Source of the DNA: Cucumis sativus
Lineage: Eukaryota; Streptophyta; Magnoliopsida; Cucurbitales; Cucurbitaceae
Length of the DNA: 64,000 bases
Assembly (NCBI RefSeq): GCF_000004075.3
Contig: NC_026658.2
Location: 23,858,075 to 23,922,074 of the forward strand
Direction of reading: 5' to 3'
Shown here: positions 62,270 through 64,000 of the stretch, piece after piece
Numbering within the stretch: the stretch's first letter is position 1
How the letters are laid out: every line of letters starts with the position of its first letter
The notes under the pieces: model-generated
Databases searched by the model: none
The model's input: only the letters and a program-made list of their open reading frames with translations
What the model was told of the DNA's origin: nothing
Made by a program: the position numbers and the translations under genes

Positions 62270-62641
62270 ATGGCTTCCAGGTTGATTCTCAAGGACATCA
62301 AAGCCCCTCTCCGATTCCTTCTCCGCAATCCAGCTTCATCCGCTCCTTCTGCACAAGCCATCCAAAATCTCCTCCTCCCAATTCCAAGGCAATCTCCACC
62401 CGTAGTCCTCCCCCAGGTTTGTACTCGCGATCGGCCGCAACTATCTGGGGTTCTCAATTCTATTGTTGATGGCGGATTTAGGATCGAGGTCAGAGGGCAG
62501 CAGAAGCTGATGCATGACGACGACGACAATATGGAGGTCGATAGTGATTCCGAAACCGAGTTCTCTGATGAGGACGATGAATGTTATGACACCGAAGATA
62601 TGGAGCCTCAAGATGATGATGATGATGATGATGAGACTTGA
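62270..62641 (+). CDS. Small unknown protein: basic presequence, acidic tail
   Basis: I do not recognise this gene. The intronless frame encodes 123 residues. The first ~50 residues are basic, rich in R, L, S and P and lacking acids apart from one Asp (MASRLILKDIKAPLRFLL), and look like a mitochondrial presequence or an amphipathic helix. Residues 50-80 are neutral to basic and contain RPQLSGVLNSIVDGGFRIEV, a possible short conserved segment. From about residue 82 the chain is almost all D and E, with serine and tyrosine (NMEVDSDSETEFSDEDDE), ending in a run of seven aspartates. The ATG context (GCAATGGCT) is strong, and a TATA box and telo-boxes sit at the right distance, so I take it as a real gene. 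Function is unknown. Confidence 0.7.
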   Translation: MASRLILKDIKAPLRFLLRNPASSAPSAQAIQNLLLPIPRQSPPVVLPQVCTRDRPQLSGVLNSIVDGGFRIEVRGQQKLMHDDDDNMEVDSDSETEFSDEDDECYDTEDMEPQDDDDDDDET

Positions 62642-63080
62642 ATTGATATGTTTGATTGTTGCTGTTTGAATTTCAATTTGGTTTCATATAATCATCGTTT
62701 GGTTTCGATATATCCGTGAAATTGGAAATTCCATATCCAAATTGTTGATTTTGAGTTTGAATGCAACTTTGATCATGGGTGTTCGTTTTTTTTTTTTTCC
62801 TAAGAACTTTTGAGTTCACTATATCCGAAGTTTAAATACCATTTTGATCGTTTGTGTTCATTTTTGTGTAAGAAAATTTTAGTTTTTCATGTACTATTGC
62901 CAATGGATTCCTATTTTAATACACCCGAAAAGTATATATCTTTTTATAATTTGACCTGAAAATCAGTCTATGTAGATGAAACTGGGAACATTGAAATTTT
63001 ACAATATATGTACAATTCTCTAATCAACGTACAATCCATGAGAAAGAAAAAAGAAATGAGAGGAAGAAGAAGAAATTAAT
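62642..63080. other. Convergent 3' flanks, no gene seen
   Basis: This is AT-rich DNA between the stop of the small acidic protein gene and the stop of the RING gene on the other strand. It should contain both 3' untranslated regions. Nothing else was recognised. Confidence 0.5.
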
Positions 63081-63560
63081 CTAAGCTGCAACACAATTAC
63101 GGCAGATGGGGCACGTAAATTTCTTGCTAAACCAAACATCAATACACTCCGAATGAAAAAAATGATTACACTCCGGCAACGCCTGACAATTTTCTCCGAT
63201 CAAAAACTCCTCCAAACATATCGCGCATTCCTCCTCACTCCTCCTCCTCACCATTTTCTCGCTCCCAAACCTCACAGTCGGTGGCAACGGCAACTTCTCC
63301 GCCCGCTTCAACCTCCGCTCCTCCGCCATTGCCGCCTCCACGTCCTCACCGCCTCCTCCGTTTCGCCGGACGTCGAGGAACCACTGGAGGAAGCCGCTGA
63401 GGACGTGGAAGAGGAAGAGGAAGAAGAGGATTATGGAGAAGGAGAAGATAATGGAGGTTCGAATGTCTAGCGTTACGGTGTAGTGGAGGACTGGAGGAGA
63501 TGGAGATTCAGGGACCATGGTTTCCATGGGGAATAGAAGTGTGAGTAATGGATCTCCCAT
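63081..63560 (-). CDS. RING-H2 membrane protein, ATL-like ubiquitin ligase
   Basis: The intronless gene encodes 159 residues. A hydrophobic membrane segment lies at about residues 34-60 (IRTSIIFSFSIILFFLFLF). It is followed by a basic, glycine-rich linker and then a C-terminal RING-H2 finger. The zinc ligands are all present in the order C-x2-C-x15-C-x-H-x2-H-x2-C-x10-C-x2-C, from CAICLEEF to CPICR, at about residues 115-155. Such proteins act as membrane-bound E3 ubiquitin ligases, binding E2s through the RING. The membrane segment before the RING resembles the ATL group, but no clear GLD motif is visible, so the subfamily is open. A TATA-like CTTTATAAAC (63662-63670) lies about 105 bp upstream of the ATG. 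Confidence 0.88.
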   Translation of the reverse strand: MGDPLLTLLFPMETMVPESPSPPVLHYTVTLDIRTSIIFSFSIILFFLFLFHVLSGFLQWFLDVRRNGGGGEDVEAAMAEERRLKRAEKLPLPPTVRFGSEKMVRRRSEEECAICLEEFLIGENCQALPECNHFFHSECIDVWFSKKFTCPICRNCVAA

Positions 63561-63661
63561 TGTTGTGAAGCTTTTTAAGTTTCTTTGTAGAGGCTATGGA
63601 GGATGGTGAAGAAGATGGTGGAGAAGGAGAATAGAGGAATTAGAGATTTGGAGATGGTCAG

Positions 63662-63670
63662 TTTATAAAG
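63662..63670 (-). promoter_or_regulatory. TATA box of the RING-H2 gene
   Basis: TTTATAAAG on the plus strand reads CTTTATAAA on the coding strand, about 105 bp upstream of the ATG at 63560. The CT-rich leader between them is typical for a plant 5'UTR. Confidence 0.55.
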
Positions 63671-63699
63671 CGTTTCCCTAAAAGAAGTGTTTGGAATTT

Positions 63700-64000
63700 C
63701 TCAACCAATCATATCTAAATAGTTTTAAAAACAAATTGATTGGATAATTTCTAAATAAGTTTACTATTTACATCATTTAATGTCGATAAGATTATTCCTC
63801 TTTTGGGTTAGTTGTCATCTTAATCCATCCATTCTTCTTACTCTGAGTTCATACTTTCTGCCCAAATTTCATTACAAGCTTAATAATGTATAATCTACAA
63901 AAGTCTAAATCTAATATTATTATCATGTTGTTGTGAAAATTTTAAATGGTAATTAACTTTGTATGTATGATAGCAGAAATTTGTATCTTTTCAAATTTAT
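63700..64000. other. Upstream flank of the RING gene, nothing recognised
   Basis: AT-rich DNA to the window edge, without a coding frame or recognised element. It may hold more distal RING promoter sequence. Confidence 0.5.

Noticed and set aside
63153-63470. 105-codon plus-strand frame antisense to the RING gene
   Set aside because: It is a shadow of the minus-strand RING frame, which has all zinc ligands.

Overview
This is nuclear DNA of a flowering plant. Genes are split by short AT-rich introns, intergenic DNA is very AT-rich, and the products are plant-specific: a SPA-type light-signalling repressor, a proton pump interactor, a mucilage GT, a PPR protein and a nuclear-encoded plastid IF-1. 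A nuclear infA fits a dicot. The overall look resembles a cucurbit, but that is an impression and nothing here proves the species. I found no operons, CRISPR arrays, prophage, or tRNA or rRNA genes.

Layout. Bases 1-3400 are AT-rich spacer ending in the 3' region of DRP5A. DRP5A (minus, 3426-7501, 8 exons) and PPI1 (minus, 8115-11660, 7 coding exons plus a 5'UTR intron to about 12300) lie in tandem. A 5 kb spacer (12.4-17.4 kb) carries a double G-box palindrome and a promoter-like cluster with no gene. A GT14 glucuronosyltransferase-like gene (plus, 18212-20030) faces a single-exon PPR gene (minus, 21448-22950). A SPA3/SPA4-type gene (minus, 24705-30526, 7 exons) follows. A 7.5 kb spacer (31.4-39 kb) holds a long hairpin, a non-autonomous CACTA-like element with CAT duplications and a small hAT-like MITE. 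A MUCI70-type DUF616 glycosyltransferase gene (plus, 39778-48596, 10 coding exons) has two giant introns, one filled with LINE debris. A large UBC25/PFU-type E2 gene (plus, 52433-57543), chloroplast IF-1 (plus, 58994-59422), a small unknown acidic protein (plus, 62270-62641) and a RING-H2 membrane protein (minus, 63081-63560) complete the window.

How they relate. The genes do not form a pathway. They are independent housekeeping or regulatory genes: cell-plate dynamin, H+-ATPase regulation, cell-wall glycosylation (two Golgi-type GTs), organelle RNA processing, light-signal ubiquitination, other ubiquitination (E2 and RING) and plastid translation. Exon models were built by hand from splice dinucleotides, reading-frame continuity and remembered family sequences. 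For all eight multi-exon or single-exon recognised genes the exons join into one uninterrupted frame.

I found no clearly undescribed system. The most interesting points are a uORF whose stop overlaps the MUCI70 start (TAATG), two probable GC-AG introns, a dinucleotide repeat apparently exonised in PPI1, well-delimited MITE/CACTA insertions, an 18-bp double G-box palindrome, and two promoter-like clusters, one without a gene and one driving an unknown acidic protein.
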